Origin: a virus
Virus record (IMG/VR): IMGVR_UViG_3300042860_001796
Coordinates: 1 to 31,076 of that record
DNA length: 31,076 bases
Reading direction: 5' to 3' (one strand)
Under the pieces are notes generated by a model. The model did no database searches. It was not told where the DNA came from and saw only the letters and a program-made list of their open reading frames with translations. Positions 6,738-14,587 of this stretch are shown here, in pieces (position 1 is the stretch's first letter; each line of letters starts with the position of its first letter). The translations under genes were made by a program, and so were the position numbers.

Positions 6738-7126
6738 GTAATGCTGGCTTTGCAAATTCTAGTGGTGCTATTATATATTTAATTTTATTATTGCTGCCAA
6801 CCACCCTATGTTTGGCTACACCATTAATTAATAAATTATATTCTAGAAATTATATTCGACAGACATGTAATGCTTCAAATACAGTCTATAAGACGATATA
6901 TGTTGAAAAACCAGCTAAGATCAACAAAACTGTAAGACTTAATAATGAAAAACAACTAGAAACTTCTGCTGAATTACTTACAAATACTAGGCAGGCATTA
7001 GTAAAATTGGGATATAGGGTTAGAGATGCGAAGTCTGTAATAGAAAAAATGTGTAAAAATAAATGCTACACAGATGAGGTAAGTCTGATACGTGACTGTG
7101 TATCATATACACACAAAAATAAATAG
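6734..7126 (+). CDS. Membrane-anchored protein with RuvA C-terminal-like helical domain
   Basis: A 130-residue protein with a single N-terminal hydrophobic segment (about residues 12-31, AIIYLILLLLPTTLCLATPL), a charged linker, and a C-terminal region (about 80-122) containing TRQALVKLGYRVRDAKSVIEKM. That block resembles the three-helix domain at the end of RuvA, a fold that binds partner proteins. Four Cys lie in the mature part. Its first codons (ATGAGTAATGCTGG) are repeated inside the next gene at 7253. Function unknown; a role in DNA processing should not be assumed from this domain alone. Confidence 0.6.
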   Translation: MSNAGFANSSGAIIYLILLLLPTTLCLATPLINKLYSRNYIRQTCNASNTVYKTIYVEKPAKINKTVRLNNEKQLETSAELLTNTRQALVKLGYRVRDAKSVIEKMCKNKCYTDEVSLIRDCVSYTHKNK

Positions 7127-7135
7127 GAGAAAATC

Positions 7136-8050
7136 ATGCCACTACCAAAAAGAGGGGAAAAAGAAACAAGGGAACAATTCATGTCAAGATGCATGAGTGA
7201 TGAAACAGTACAAAAAGATTTCCCAAATCAAGACCAAAGAGTGGCAGTTTGCATGAGTAATGCTGGATTTAATGCAAAGTCTATGGATACAGTAGATTTT
7301 GCATATAATTATGAAACATTTGGCTTTACTGAAGACTTAAATGAAGATAATTTTTATACCCCACTAGAGTGCGAATATGTTGATTTAGGCGAACAAACAC
7401 AAGAATGGGATATTTCTAAAGAAAATGCAAGTTTATGGGAAAATATACGTAAGAAAAAGGAAAGAGAAGGAAAAAACTATAAGCCAGCACAACCCGGAGA
7501 TAAAGATAGACCAACTAAACAAGCTTGGAAGCAAGCAAAGTCTGACAGCGGAGATGCAATGGCTATAGAGCAATTGCAAAAAATGCATGACCAATTGATG
7601 GGCATAGTATCAAAAATAAAAATGATGGATATTAAATTTCAAGATTGGACCAAAGATATGATATCTAAGGCAGAAATATATGTACAAAATGTTTATGATT
7701 TTGTTTCATATTATGAGCCGGGTAAATATGAAGATGAATATGTGGAAGAGCCTTCAGAGCTTGAGGATGAGGATGAGGATATGGAAGATGACAGTGCATA
7801 TGCCTCTGAGTATCAAGGAAGAAAAGTCACATTAAATAAACCATTTAGAACACCAAAAGGTCCAAAAAAGTTTAGTGTTTATGTCAAAAATGATAAAGGT
7901 AATGTAGTCAAAGTAAATTTTGGTGACCCAAATATGGAAATTAAAAGAGATATTCCAGCTAGGCGTAAAAGCTTTAGAGCAAGACATCAATGCGATACTA
8001 ATCCGGGTCCAAAGTGGAAAGCAAGATATTGGTCATGCAAAATGTGGTGA
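7136..8050 (+). CDS. Conserved phage virion/assembly-type protein with acidic linker
   Basis: A 304-residue protein in three parts. Residues 1-48 (GEKETREQFMSRCMSD, FPNQDQRVAVCMSNAGF) match a short module common in phage head-assembly and structural proteins. The middle holds a helical region (about 145-190) and a strongly acidic stretch (ELEDEDEDMEDDSA, about 207-222). The last 75 residues (KFSVYVKNDKGNVVKVNFGD, then RRKSFRARHQCD and KARYWSCKMW) form a second conserved phage module with paired Cys. Acidic linkers and such modules are typical of scaffold or prohead-core proteins; that role is inferred. GGAG lies 8 bases before the ATG. It heads a virion-like cluster. Confidence 0.65.
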   Translation: MPLPKRGEKETREQFMSRCMSDETVQKDFPNQDQRVAVCMSNAGFNAKSMDTVDFAYNYETFGFTEDLNEDNFYTPLECEYVDLGEQTQEWDISKENASLWENIRKKKEREGKNYKPAQPGDKDRPTKQAWKQAKSDSGDAMAIEQLQKMHDQLMGIVSKIKMMDIKFQDWTKDMISKAEIYVQNVYDFVSYYEPGKYEDEYVEEPSELEDEDEDMEDDSAYASEYQGRKVTLNKPFRTPKGPKKFSVYVKNDKGNVVKVNFGDPNMEIKRDIPARRKSFRARHQCDTNPGPKWKARYWSCKMW

Positions 8051-8053
8051 CAT

Positions 8054-8473
8054 ATGAAAAAAAGAAATATACTTAAAGCAGTAGAAAATCAAATAGTTTG
8101 TCCAAAATCTACACAAGATATTAGCATCAATCTACAAAATAGACAAATATGTGTGGATAAGGCTAATTATGGTCCAGCAAATCCATCATTAAATGATGAA
8201 CAGTTTTGGCAAAAAAAGGCTTTATTATTTAAAACATCCATTGAAAATGCAAAAACAATGAGATGTGCAAATTGTGCAGCTTTTATAAAAACAGAAAAAA
8301 TGTTAAACTGTATACATAAAGGAATAGCTGAACTATCCGAAGAAGAGCAAGAACTAAAGATAGCAGAGGAAATAACAGATAAAGCTAATCTTGGATACTG
8401 TGAACTATTTGATTTTAAATGTGCTGGTGATAGAACTTGTGATGCTTGGATTACTGGTGGTCCAATAACCTAG
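8054..8473 (+). CDS. Cys-rich protein, HiPIP-like metal-binding pattern
   Basis: A 139-residue protein three bases behind the previous gene. The second half has an ordered Cys pattern, MRCANCAAF, LNCIHKG, LGYCELFDFKCAGDRTCDAW, ending in GGPIT. This resembles the short high-potential iron-sulfur-like proteins found next to phage structural genes, where the Cys may hold an Fe-S cluster or zinc. No signal peptide. The N-terminal half (residues 1-65) is not recognisable. Position between two virion-type genes suggests a capsid or tail-associated role; the metal is unknown. Confidence 0.55.
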   Translation: MKKRNILKAVENQIVCPKSTQDISINLQNRQICVDKANYGPANPSLNDEQFWQKKALLFKTSIENAKTMRCANCAAFIKTEKMLNCIHKGIAELSEEEQELKIAEEITDKANLGYCELFDFKCAGDRTCDAWITGGPIT

Positions 8474-8499
8474 TATTAATTATAGAAATAAATATAAAA

Positions 8500-8949
8500 A
8501 TGATTAACAAGTTTATTCAACTAATGTCAGAATATAACAAGTCTGATGCTTTACAATATGGGAAACCCGGCCCAAAAGATCCAAGAAAAACACCAGCACC
8601 TAAGAAGGATCAAAAAAGGGGTTCCAAAAAAAATCCACCAAAGAGTGCTGATAAACCAAATACCAAGATAGATTTTAGTAAGGATGTTGAAGATCAACTT
8701 AAAAGTATGGTAGCAGAGCATAATAAAAAGAATAAAGGTAGCAAAGCCACCCTTGGTATGTTAAAAACAGTATATAGAAGAGGAGCAGGAGCGTTTAGTA
8801 CAAGCCATCATCCAAAGATGAGTAGACATGGATGGGCTATAGCAAGAATAAAAGCCTTTCTTTATCTCTTAAGAAATGGTAGACCGTCTAATCCAAACTA
8901 TAAACAGGATAATGATTTATTACCAAGTGGACATCCAAAGAAAAAATAA
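8500..8949 (+). CDS. Basic conserved phage protein of the virion cluster
   Basis: A 149-residue basic protein. The ATG at 8500 is preferred to an earlier in-frame start inside the gene before it. A Pro/Lys-rich disordered region (about residues 20-60, including KKDQKRGSKKNPPKS) is followed by a conserved-looking domain with KGSKATLGMLKTVYRRGAGA, FSTSHHPKMSRHGWAIARIK and FLYLLRNGRPSNP. Similar short basic domains occur in many phages, alone or fused to structural proteins, without known function. It could bind DNA in the head, but this is inference from charge and position. Confidence 0.6.
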   Translation: MINKFIQLMSEYNKSDALQYGKPGPKDPRKTPAPKKDQKRGSKKNPPKSADKPNTKIDFSKDVEDQLKSMVAEHNKKNKGSKATLGMLKTVYRRGAGAFSTSHHPKMSRHGWAIARIKAFLYLLRNGRPSNPNYKQDNDLLPSGHPKKK

Positions 8950-8970
8950 TATATACGTGGAATATATATA

Positions 8971-9801
8971 ATGCTTAATATCGGCTCTAATGAAATAAAA
9001 AAAATATACTTTAGCTCTCAAGAAGTGCAAAAAATATATGGTGGCTCATTATTAATTCCAACACAATCAACCACCACTACAACAACCACTGCTGCTCCAA
9101 CAACCACAACCACAACCACTGCGGCACCAACCACCACAACAACCTCAACTACTACTACCACTGCGGCACCATTTTCACCAATGGCAGTTATGCTAACAAC
9201 TGGTTCTTCATATACAGTACCAACTGGTGCCACCACTATGAAAGCATGGGCTATTGGAAGTGGTGGAAACTACGAAAAGGGGGCTGGTGGAACAGCATAT
9301 AAAACTTGGAATGTTAATGGCGGCTCTTCTGTAGCTTATACAGTTGGTGCTGCTGTTAATAATGCTAATTATGGCTCATTTGGTAATAATACAACAATAA
9401 CATATGATAACACAACCATTACCGGCTGTGGTGGAGGTAGGTTAATTAGTGGATTTGGATTCAATGGTGGTGACGGTGGCGCTAACGGTGGGGGTGGAGG
9501 ATATCAAGGTGGTGGAGAATACGCTAACGGAGCAGTTGGTGGAAATACTCCACAGGGTGTGGGTAGGCCAGTATTTAAAGCAACAGATATAGACGGCCTA
9601 TTTGCCGTATTAAATCTATTAGGAATAGATCCAACTACATACGTTAATTATAATTATGATATGACTAATCCAAATGTATTTGGTGCTGGTACTAAATTTG
9701 ATAAGTATGGAAGTTTTGCCTCTGGCGGTATAGGCGGCGGTAATGGATTCGGCACAGTAGAAACTAGAGAAACTGGAGCAGTAATACTTTACTTTACATA
9801 A
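8971..9801 (+). CDS. Tail-fibre/adhesin-like protein with Thr-repeat linker and Gly-rich domain
   Basis: A 276-residue protein in three parts. Residues 1-27 (IGSNEIKKIYFSSQEVQKIY) form a short repeat-like module seen at the start of phage tail proteins. Residues 31-66 are almost only Thr, Ala and Pro (TTTTTTAAP repeats), a flexible linker common in phage fibres. The remainder is a Gly-rich domain with GGxGG runs (for example GGDGGANGGGGGYQGGG), like receptor-binding Gly-rich proteins, ending in a beta-like strand ETGAVILYFT. It probably sits at the tail tip and contacts the host surface. It lies directly ahead of the glycan/sulfation module, whose products could be its partner or its modification. 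Confidence 0.7.
   Translation: MLNIGSNEIKKIYFSSQEVQKIYGGSLLIPTQSTTTTTTTAAPTTTTTTTAAPTTTTTSTTTTTAAPFSPMAVMLTTGSSYTVPTGATTMKAWAIGSGGNYEKGAGGTAYKTWNVNGGSSVAYTVGAAVNNANYGSFGNNTTITYDNTTITGCGGGRLISGFGFNGGDGGANGGGGGYQGGGEYANGAVGGNTPQGVGRPVFKATDIDGLFAVLNLLGIDPTTYVNYNYDMTNPNVFGAGTKFDKYGSFASGGIGGGNGFGTVETRETGAVILYFT
9070..9171 (+). repeat. Imperfect Thr-codon (ACN) repeats
   Basis: Tandem ACC/ACA/ACT codons broken by GCTGCTCCA or GCGGCACCA blocks, encoding three to four Thr-run/AAP units. Slippage in this tract could vary linker length between related phages. The antisense V-rich frame here is only its shadow. Confidence 0.8.
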
Positions 9802-9803
9802 TC

Positions 9804-10280
9804 ATGCCAAGCATATTAACAAGCCCGAATGGAAATAGTATAATTCTAATTCCTCGCAGTGGATCGCACTCAATAGCAATGGCTATGTTACAGTCCTTTT
9901 ATCCAGATATAGAAATAACAGATTCATATCATCCTGCTTATTTTTATCCAATTAGCCAAGACAATGGTCAAAAATGTGTTATTGTTAGAAATCCAATTGA
10001 AAGATTTCGATCTATGGTGGCTCATGGAAATAGAACAGTTGAAGAACAATTAGAAAATCCAATATACGGCTGCGAGTTCTGCCATATTACAAATTATGAC
10101 AGAGCATTTTTATTTGAAACGCAATTACAAGATTGCGCAAATTGGCTTGGAATTACAGTGCCATTGCCACATTTGGATGCTAGTGAAAATAAACCTATTT
10201 TAACGCCAGAACAAGAAAATAGAGTTCGTGAAATATATGCAATAGATATTGAATTATGGGAGTCATTGATGAATCCATAA
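9804..10280 (+). CDS. Small sulfotransferase-like protein, copy 1
   Basis: A 158-residue protein with the two PAPS-binding signatures of sulfotransferases: IPRSGS (16-21), the 5'-phosphosulfate loop, and VIVRNPIERFRSMV (59-72), the 3'-phosphate motif. It would transfer sulfate from PAPS to a sugar, protein or lipid hydroxyl. At 158 residues it is much shorter than typical carbohydrate sulfotransferases (about 250-350) and the acceptor part is minimal, so it may be reduced or regulatory. It starts two bases after the adhesin-like gene, without a clear ribosome site, and is followed by a glycosyltransferase. No PAPS synthesis gene is in the window. Confidence 0.65.
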   Translation: MPSILTSPNGNSIILIPRSGSHSIAMAMLQSFYPDIEITDSYHPAYFYPISQDNGQKCVIVRNPIERFRSMVAHGNRTVEEQLENPIYGCEFCHITNYDRAFLFETQLQDCANWLGITVPLPHLDASENKPILTPEQENRVREIYAIDIELWESLMNP

Positions 10281-10284
10281 TTTT

Positions 10285-11154
10285 ATGAGTCAAAAATTAT
10301 TAACAATTGGTATGGCAACATATGATGATTATGATGGAGTATTTTTTACAATACAAAGTTTAAGAATGTATCATGAAATCTGTAACACAGATTCTGTAGA
10401 ATATATTGTTTTAGATAATAATCCAAATAGCGAAAGCGGAAAAGTTACAAAAAAATTTGTTGAAAACGGATTAAATCAACTTGGTAAATACATACCAAAA
10501 GAAGATAAAAGTTCTAGTTTTAACAAATATGAAATAGTAAAACATGCTATTGGAAAATATGTTCTTATTATTGATTGTCATGTTTTATTAGTTAAAGGCG
10601 CTATTAATTCGTTATTAAATTATTATGCAGAAAATAAGGATTGTAAGAACTTGATACAGGGACCGTTGATTTATGATGATCTAAAAAATTTTTCTACTCA
10701 TTTTGATCCCAATTGGAGCGGAGATATGTACGGAACATGGGCTACTGATCATGAAAAATATAAATCTAATAAACCATTTGAGATACTAATGCATGGTATG
10801 GGTTTGTGTTCTTTTGAAAAGAAAAACTGGCCGGGAATATGTGAACACTTTAAAGGATTTGGTGGAGAAGAAGGATATATAGCAGAAAAATTTAGAAGAA
10901 ATGGTGGCAAAAATATATGCTTGCCACAACTTGGATGGGTACATAGATTTGGAAGACCGCTTGGTGTAAAATATCCATTAATACTTGAAGATAGGATATG
11001 GAATTATTTTGTTGGATGGCTAGAATTAACTCAAGATCCAGATCATGAAATGATAAAACAAATTTTCTCATATTTTAAATCAAGAATACCAGAAAGCTCT
11101 ATAGAAAACATATTTAATTCCGCTCTAAATATAATCAAACTAAAAAATGAATAG
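10285..11154 (+). CDS. Family 2-like glycosyltransferase
   Basis: A 289-residue GT-A fold glycosyltransferase resembling family 2. The N-terminal strand LLTIGMATYDD leads into the nucleotide-sugar domain; YIVLDNNPNSE (40-50) and VLIIDCHVLLVKGAI (93-107) are the expected core strands, with Asp97 in the place of the DxD metal-binding motif (here DCH). HGMGLCSFEKKNW and FGGEEGYIAEKFRRNGG correspond to the acceptor-side ED-like motif of GT2 enzymes, and LGWVHRFGRP follows. No membrane segment, so cytoplasmic. Donor and acceptor are unknown. It overlaps the following DUF1501 gene by 8 bases. Confidence 0.8.
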   Translation: MSQKLLTIGMATYDDYDGVFFTIQSLRMYHEICNTDSVEYIVLDNNPNSESGKVTKKFVENGLNQLGKYIPKEDKSSSFNKYEIVKHAIGKYVLIIDCHVLLVKGAINSLLNYYAENKDCKNLIQGPLIYDDLKNFSTHFDPNWSGDMYGTWATDHEKYKSNKPFEILMHGMGLCSFEKKNWPGICEHFKGFGGEEGYIAEKFRRNGGKNICLPQLGWVHRFGRPLGVKYPLILEDRIWNYFVGWLELTQDPDHEMIKQIFSYFKSRIPESSIENIFNSALNIIKLKNE

Positions 11155-12418
11155 AAGAAATATATTACAGCTTGGCGCATTGAGTTGTATTGGTATTAAT
11201 AATACTAATTATTCAATGTTAATTGCAGATGATAACATTGCTACAGAAGCAAAAGCAAAATCTGTAATTTACATATATTTACCCGGTGGATTTTCTACCC
11301 AAGAAACATTTGATCCTAAACCATTTGCCCCAGCAGAATACAGGGGGCCACTATCATCAATAGATACTTCAATTACTGGAATTAAATTTAGCGAATTATT
11401 GAAAGATACTGCCAAGATTGCAGATAAGATAACAGTAATACGATCTATGAACCATAATGAGGCAGCACATGAACGTGGAACACACAATATGTTTACCGGA
11501 TGGCGACCATCGCCAGCAATACAATACCCCAGTATTGGTTCTATAGTGGGTCATGAATTAGGTGGAAAAAACAATCTACCACCCTATATTACAGTACCAA
11601 ATGTACCTAATGAATTCGCTGGTGCCGGTTATTTAAGTCATTCATATTCTTCTTTTAGTCTTGGTGGAAATCCAGAAGATCCCAATTTTAAAGTAAGAGA
11701 TCTAAGATTGCCAGAAGGAATATCGATACAAAGATTTGATAAAAGAAAAAAAATGTTGGAGGTCGTCAATAAAAATTTTGATGCAACACAAAAATCTGAT
11801 GCTTTAGTTGCCATGAATTCATTTTATGAAAATGCTTTTGAGCTAATGGATTCTAATGCGGCTATAGAGGCATTTGATTTATCATTAGAAAAAGATGAAA
11901 CAAAAGAAACATATGGCAAGAATTCTGCTGGCATGAGGATGTTATTATCAAGAAGGCTAGTAGAAGCTGGAGTAAGATTTATAACAATGACATATGGTGG
12001 ATGGGATCATCATGATAATATTGCTACTAATATGCAAACTCAATTACCACCTTTTGATAAAGCATTTTCAAGTTTAATACTTGATTTAGAATCAAGAGGA
12101 TTATTAGAATCTACATTGGTAGTAGTTGGAACAGAGTTTGGAAGAACACCAAAAATAAATCCAACTGCCGGAAGAGATCATTGGCCCAAGCTATATAGTG
12201 GAATAATGGCTGGTGGCGGTATAAAATCTGGAATAGTATATGGATCTAGCAATGATACGGCCACTGATCCACTAGATAATCCTGTGTCAGTAGAAGATTG
12301 GGCCTCGACTATATATACACTACTTGGTATTAATCCAGAAAAACATATTATGGCTCCCGGCAATAGACCTGTAAAAATAGTAGATGGCGGAAAACCAATA
12401 TTAGAAATAATTGTATGA
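11147..12418 (+). CDS. DUF1501 family exported protein, copy 3
   Basis: A 423-residue DUF1501 protein inside the glycan module. It begins MNRRNILQLGALSCIGI, a twin-arginine-like start. GGFSTQETFDPKP (47-59) is closer to the usual planctomycete form of the family than copies 1 and 2; the Asp that is third in LDLWD of copy 1 is Glu here. GGWDHHDN, GTEFGRTP and AGRDHWPK are the other landmarks, so the putative metal site is intact. Separate position and sequence suggest independent acquisition from copies 1 and 2. It is coupled on both sides (8-base overlap before, ATGA after), so it probably works with the glycosyl- and sulfotransferases, perhaps as an exported phosphatase- or sulfatase-like enzyme. 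Confidence 0.85.
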   Translation: MNRRNILQLGALSCIGINNTNYSMLIADDNIATEAKAKSVIYIYLPGGFSTQETFDPKPFAPAEYRGPLSSIDTSITGIKFSELLKDTAKIADKITVIRSMNHNEAAHERGTHNMFTGWRPSPAIQYPSIGSIVGHELGGKNNLPPYITVPNVPNEFAGAGYLSHSYSSFSLGGNPEDPNFKVRDLRLPEGISIQRFDKRKKMLEVVNKNFDATQKSDALVAMNSFYENAFELMDSNAAIEAFDLSLEKDETKETYGKNSAGMRMLLSRRLVEAGVRFITMTYGGWDHHDNIATNMQTQLPPFDKAFSSLILDLESRGLLESTLVVVGTEFGRTPKINPTAGRDHWPKLYSGIMAGGGIKSGIVYGSSNDTATDPLDNPVSVEDWASTIYTLLGINPEKHIMAPGNRPVKIVDGGKPILEIIV

Positions 12419-12750
12419 CACTTGTTAGATTCTTAAATACTTTTCTTTGTATATTAGTATTTGCTGGCTTGACATCAAAATATTGTATTGCGGATGATTT
12501 ATATATTTTTAGTGCCAAATGGTGTCCTTCCTGTGTTAATTTAAAAAAATTTCTAGATGATAATACAGATCTACATGACATATACAATATTGTGATTATC
12601 GATATAGATGAATCACCAGATCTAAAAAAACATTTTAAAATTAGAGTTGTGCCAACTACTATCATTCTAAATGATGATTCTTTAGAAGTAGCAAGAATAA
12701 CTGGATACGACAATTCTTATCAGAACAGACTAAAAAAATTAATGAAATAA
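12415..12750 (+). CDS. Exported thioredoxin-fold protein
   Basis: A 111-residue protein with a signal-peptide-like N-terminus (hydrophobic run about residues 8-20, then KYCIADD) and a thioredoxin core: LYIFSAKWCPSCVNLKKFL with the CPSC redox pair, followed by VVIIDIDESPDLKKHFKIRV and VPTTIIL containing the cis-Pro. It would reduce or exchange disulfides outside the cytoplasm. It overlaps the DUF1501 gene by ATGA, which suggests a role in folding or activity of exported proteins, though copy 3 has few Cys. The cytoplasmic phage glutaredoxin role is unlikely given the signal peptide. Confidence 0.75.
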   Translation: MTLVRFLNTFLCILVFAGLTSKYCIADDLYIFSAKWCPSCVNLKKFLDDNTDLHDIYNIVIIDIDESPDLKKHFKIRVVPTTIILNDDSLEVARITGYDNSYQNRLKKLMK

Positions 12751-12761
12751 GGGAAAATAAA

Positions 12762-13625
12762 TTGGATATTGAAATCTTTGCTATCAATGAAACCAAGAAA
12801 AATAATCAACCAAAACAACTAGTACTAAATAATAAACAATATAAATTAGCTATTGATAGTTTTAAACACGAAATATCATATTACGAATTATCTGCTCAAA
12901 TACATAAAATAAGTATTGATGATTTACCTAGCCAAGTAAAATCTAGTATTGTTATTATAGTTGATAATACATTTTATGTAGAAGATGATTACTTAAATAA
13001 GATCATTTCTATTAATAATTTATTAAGAGATGGTGGTATATTCTGTGGCCCAACTAATACACATACACACGCCTCACTTAATAATGGTATCCATAAGATA
13101 AATCAAAAATATCAAAGATATAATCTTGATAATGGTCATAATGTTATATCAGATCTTACTGAAGAAATACATCTATATCCAGATTTATTATACTGTGCCA
13201 TATCTGGAAGAGCCTATAATGATTTTTCCTATAGGCCAGTAATTTCATATAGACATAAAAATATAAGTAATAAATTATTTATAGCACAAATGGCTAATAG
13301 ATATCGTGTTTATTATTGTAGTACACTGAGTAAAATAAAATATCTAGATGAAATAGATTTTTCAATGGAAAAGATATCTGATTTTTATTATGATTCTGGA
13401 TACCAAGATGGATTATTAGTCAGCAATAAAAACTTAGATGAAAAAAGAAAAGAATTGTGGCATAGATTTGTAGAGTCTCCAGAAATGCTAGATAATGAAA
13501 TGCCAAGATGGCTATTAGATTCAAATCCAGACATGGATGGTGATTATTTGGAAAATTTGGTTATATGTAAGTGTAAATATCAAATAGGATTTTATGAGGG
13601 GATGCTATCTAGAAAACTGATATGA
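12762..13625 (+). CDS. Unknown protein of the glycan module, possibly glycosyltransferase-like
   Basis: A 287-residue protein beginning at TTG (12762), with AAGGGA about nine bases upstream and no ATG near; the next Met is far inside. The N-terminal 80 residues end in SIVIIVDNTFYVEDDYLNKI, which looks like a GT-A strand with an acidic motif, then RDGGIFCGPTNTH. Further on are YCAISGRAYND and a Tyr-rich stretch. The last part (ESPEMLDNEMPRWLLDSNPD) is acidic. I do not recognise a family firmly; a divergent glycosyltransferase is the best guess from neighbours and from the DD-type motif. It overlaps the next gene by ATGA. Confidence 0.6.
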   Translation: MDIEIFAINETKKNNQPKQLVLNNKQYKLAIDSFKHEISYYELSAQIHKISIDDLPSQVKSSIVIIVDNTFYVEDDYLNKIISINNLLRDGGIFCGPTNTHTHASLNNGIHKINQKYQRYNLDNGHNVISDLTEEIHLYPDLLYCAISGRAYNDFSYRPVISYRHKNISNKLFIAQMANRYRVYYCSTLSKIKYLDEIDFSMEKISDFYYDSGYQDGLLVSNKNLDEKRKELWHRFVESPEMLDNEMPRWLLDSNPDMDGDYLENLVICKCKYQIGFYEGMLSRKLI

Positions 13626-14587
13626 TTACAATTGATTTATCTAAGTCATCTGGATTTATACATCATAGATCTGGATGGCAGTTTTGTTTAAGCCAATTAA
13701 AAACACTACACTCACGTAGTGGTATTTTTTGTGATGACTTTATTGAAAGATCTTTTTCTTGGTATTTATACGATCATTTTCGTGGAAAAAGTATTCATAA
13801 AATACCATATAAGCATAAATGGATAGGTTTTTTGCATAACCCGCCAAATATGCCAAATTGGTTTAATTATTTTGATTCCCCAAATGCTATATTGAGTCGT
13901 CCAATTTTTCAAGAATCTTTAAAAACATGTAAGCTTTTAATTGTACTATCTAAGTATTTGAAAGAATGGCTTTCGTCGCGTGTTGATGTTCCAATAATAG
14001 ATCTTAAGCATCCAACACAGATTCCAAAGTTAAAATGGTGTCCAGATAAATTTATACACCAGCGTTGCAAGCCAGTAATACAACTAGGATATTGGTTAAG
14101 AAAATTAGATTCACTACATAAATTAAATATAGGAACAGATTATACAAAAATCTGGCTTCCTAGTTCGTATGATTATACTTTAACTATGCTCGATGTATAC
14201 AACAAAACAAATCCAGACGCCCATCAATCTAGATATATGTGGGCTGGAGTATCAATGTTAAAATTTCTAGAAGCCGATCAATTTGATGAACTATTAACTA
14301 GGGGTGTAGTATTTTTGGATCTATATGATAGTTCTGCTAATAATGCGATCATAGAATCTATGTCTAGAAATACACCAATAATAGTAAATAAATTACCAGC
14401 AGTAGTTGAATATCTTGGTGCTGATTATCCATTATACTTTGATAATCTTTCTGAGGCTGAATCAAAAATAAGAAACACAGATTTAATCATCGAAGCCCAT
14501 GAATATCTAAAAAATATGCCTAAATACTTTTTAAGTGGCAGATATTTTGTCAATGATTTTAAGAAAAAGTTAGAGAATATATTATGA
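13622..14587 (+). CDS. GT-B fold glycosyltransferase-like protein
   Basis: A 321-residue protein. The N-terminal half contains HKWIGFLHNPPNMPNWF and KTCKLLIVLSKYLKEWL, matching the acceptor domain of GT-B enzymes (the sentinel 'serine-lys' segment where other family members have 'vS.....'). The C-terminal domain has VVFLDLYDSSANNAIIES and MSRNTPIIVNKLPAVVEYLG, the usual donor-binding region with its Glu (in AIIES). No signal or membrane segment. It is coupled to both neighbours by ATGA overlaps, so it is a core member of the module. Sugar and acceptor unknown. Confidence 0.7.
   Translation: MITIDLSKSSGFIHHRSGWQFCLSQLKTLHSRSGIFCDDFIERSFSWYLYDHFRGKSIHKIPYKHKWIGFLHNPPNMPNWFNYFDSPNAILSRPIFQESLKTCKLLIVLSKYLKEWLSSRVDVPIIDLKHPTQIPKLKWCPDKFIHQRCKPVIQLGYWLRKLDSLHKLNIGTDYTKIWLPSSYDYTLTMLDVYNKTNPDAHQSRYMWAGVSMLKFLEADQFDELLTRGVVFLDLYDSSANNAIIESMSRNTPIIVNKLPAVVEYLGADYPLYFDNLSEAESKIRNTDLIIEAHEYLKNMPKYFLSGRYFVNDFKKKLENIL

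Noticed and set aside
9018-9236. Minus-strand open frame rich in Val
   Set aside because: It is only the complement of the Thr-codon repeats in the adhesin-like gene.
12348-12713. Minus-strand frame of 121 residues over the DUF1501/thioredoxin junction
   Set aside because: Both + strand genes here have clear motifs and overlap by ATGA, so the opposite frame is a shadow.
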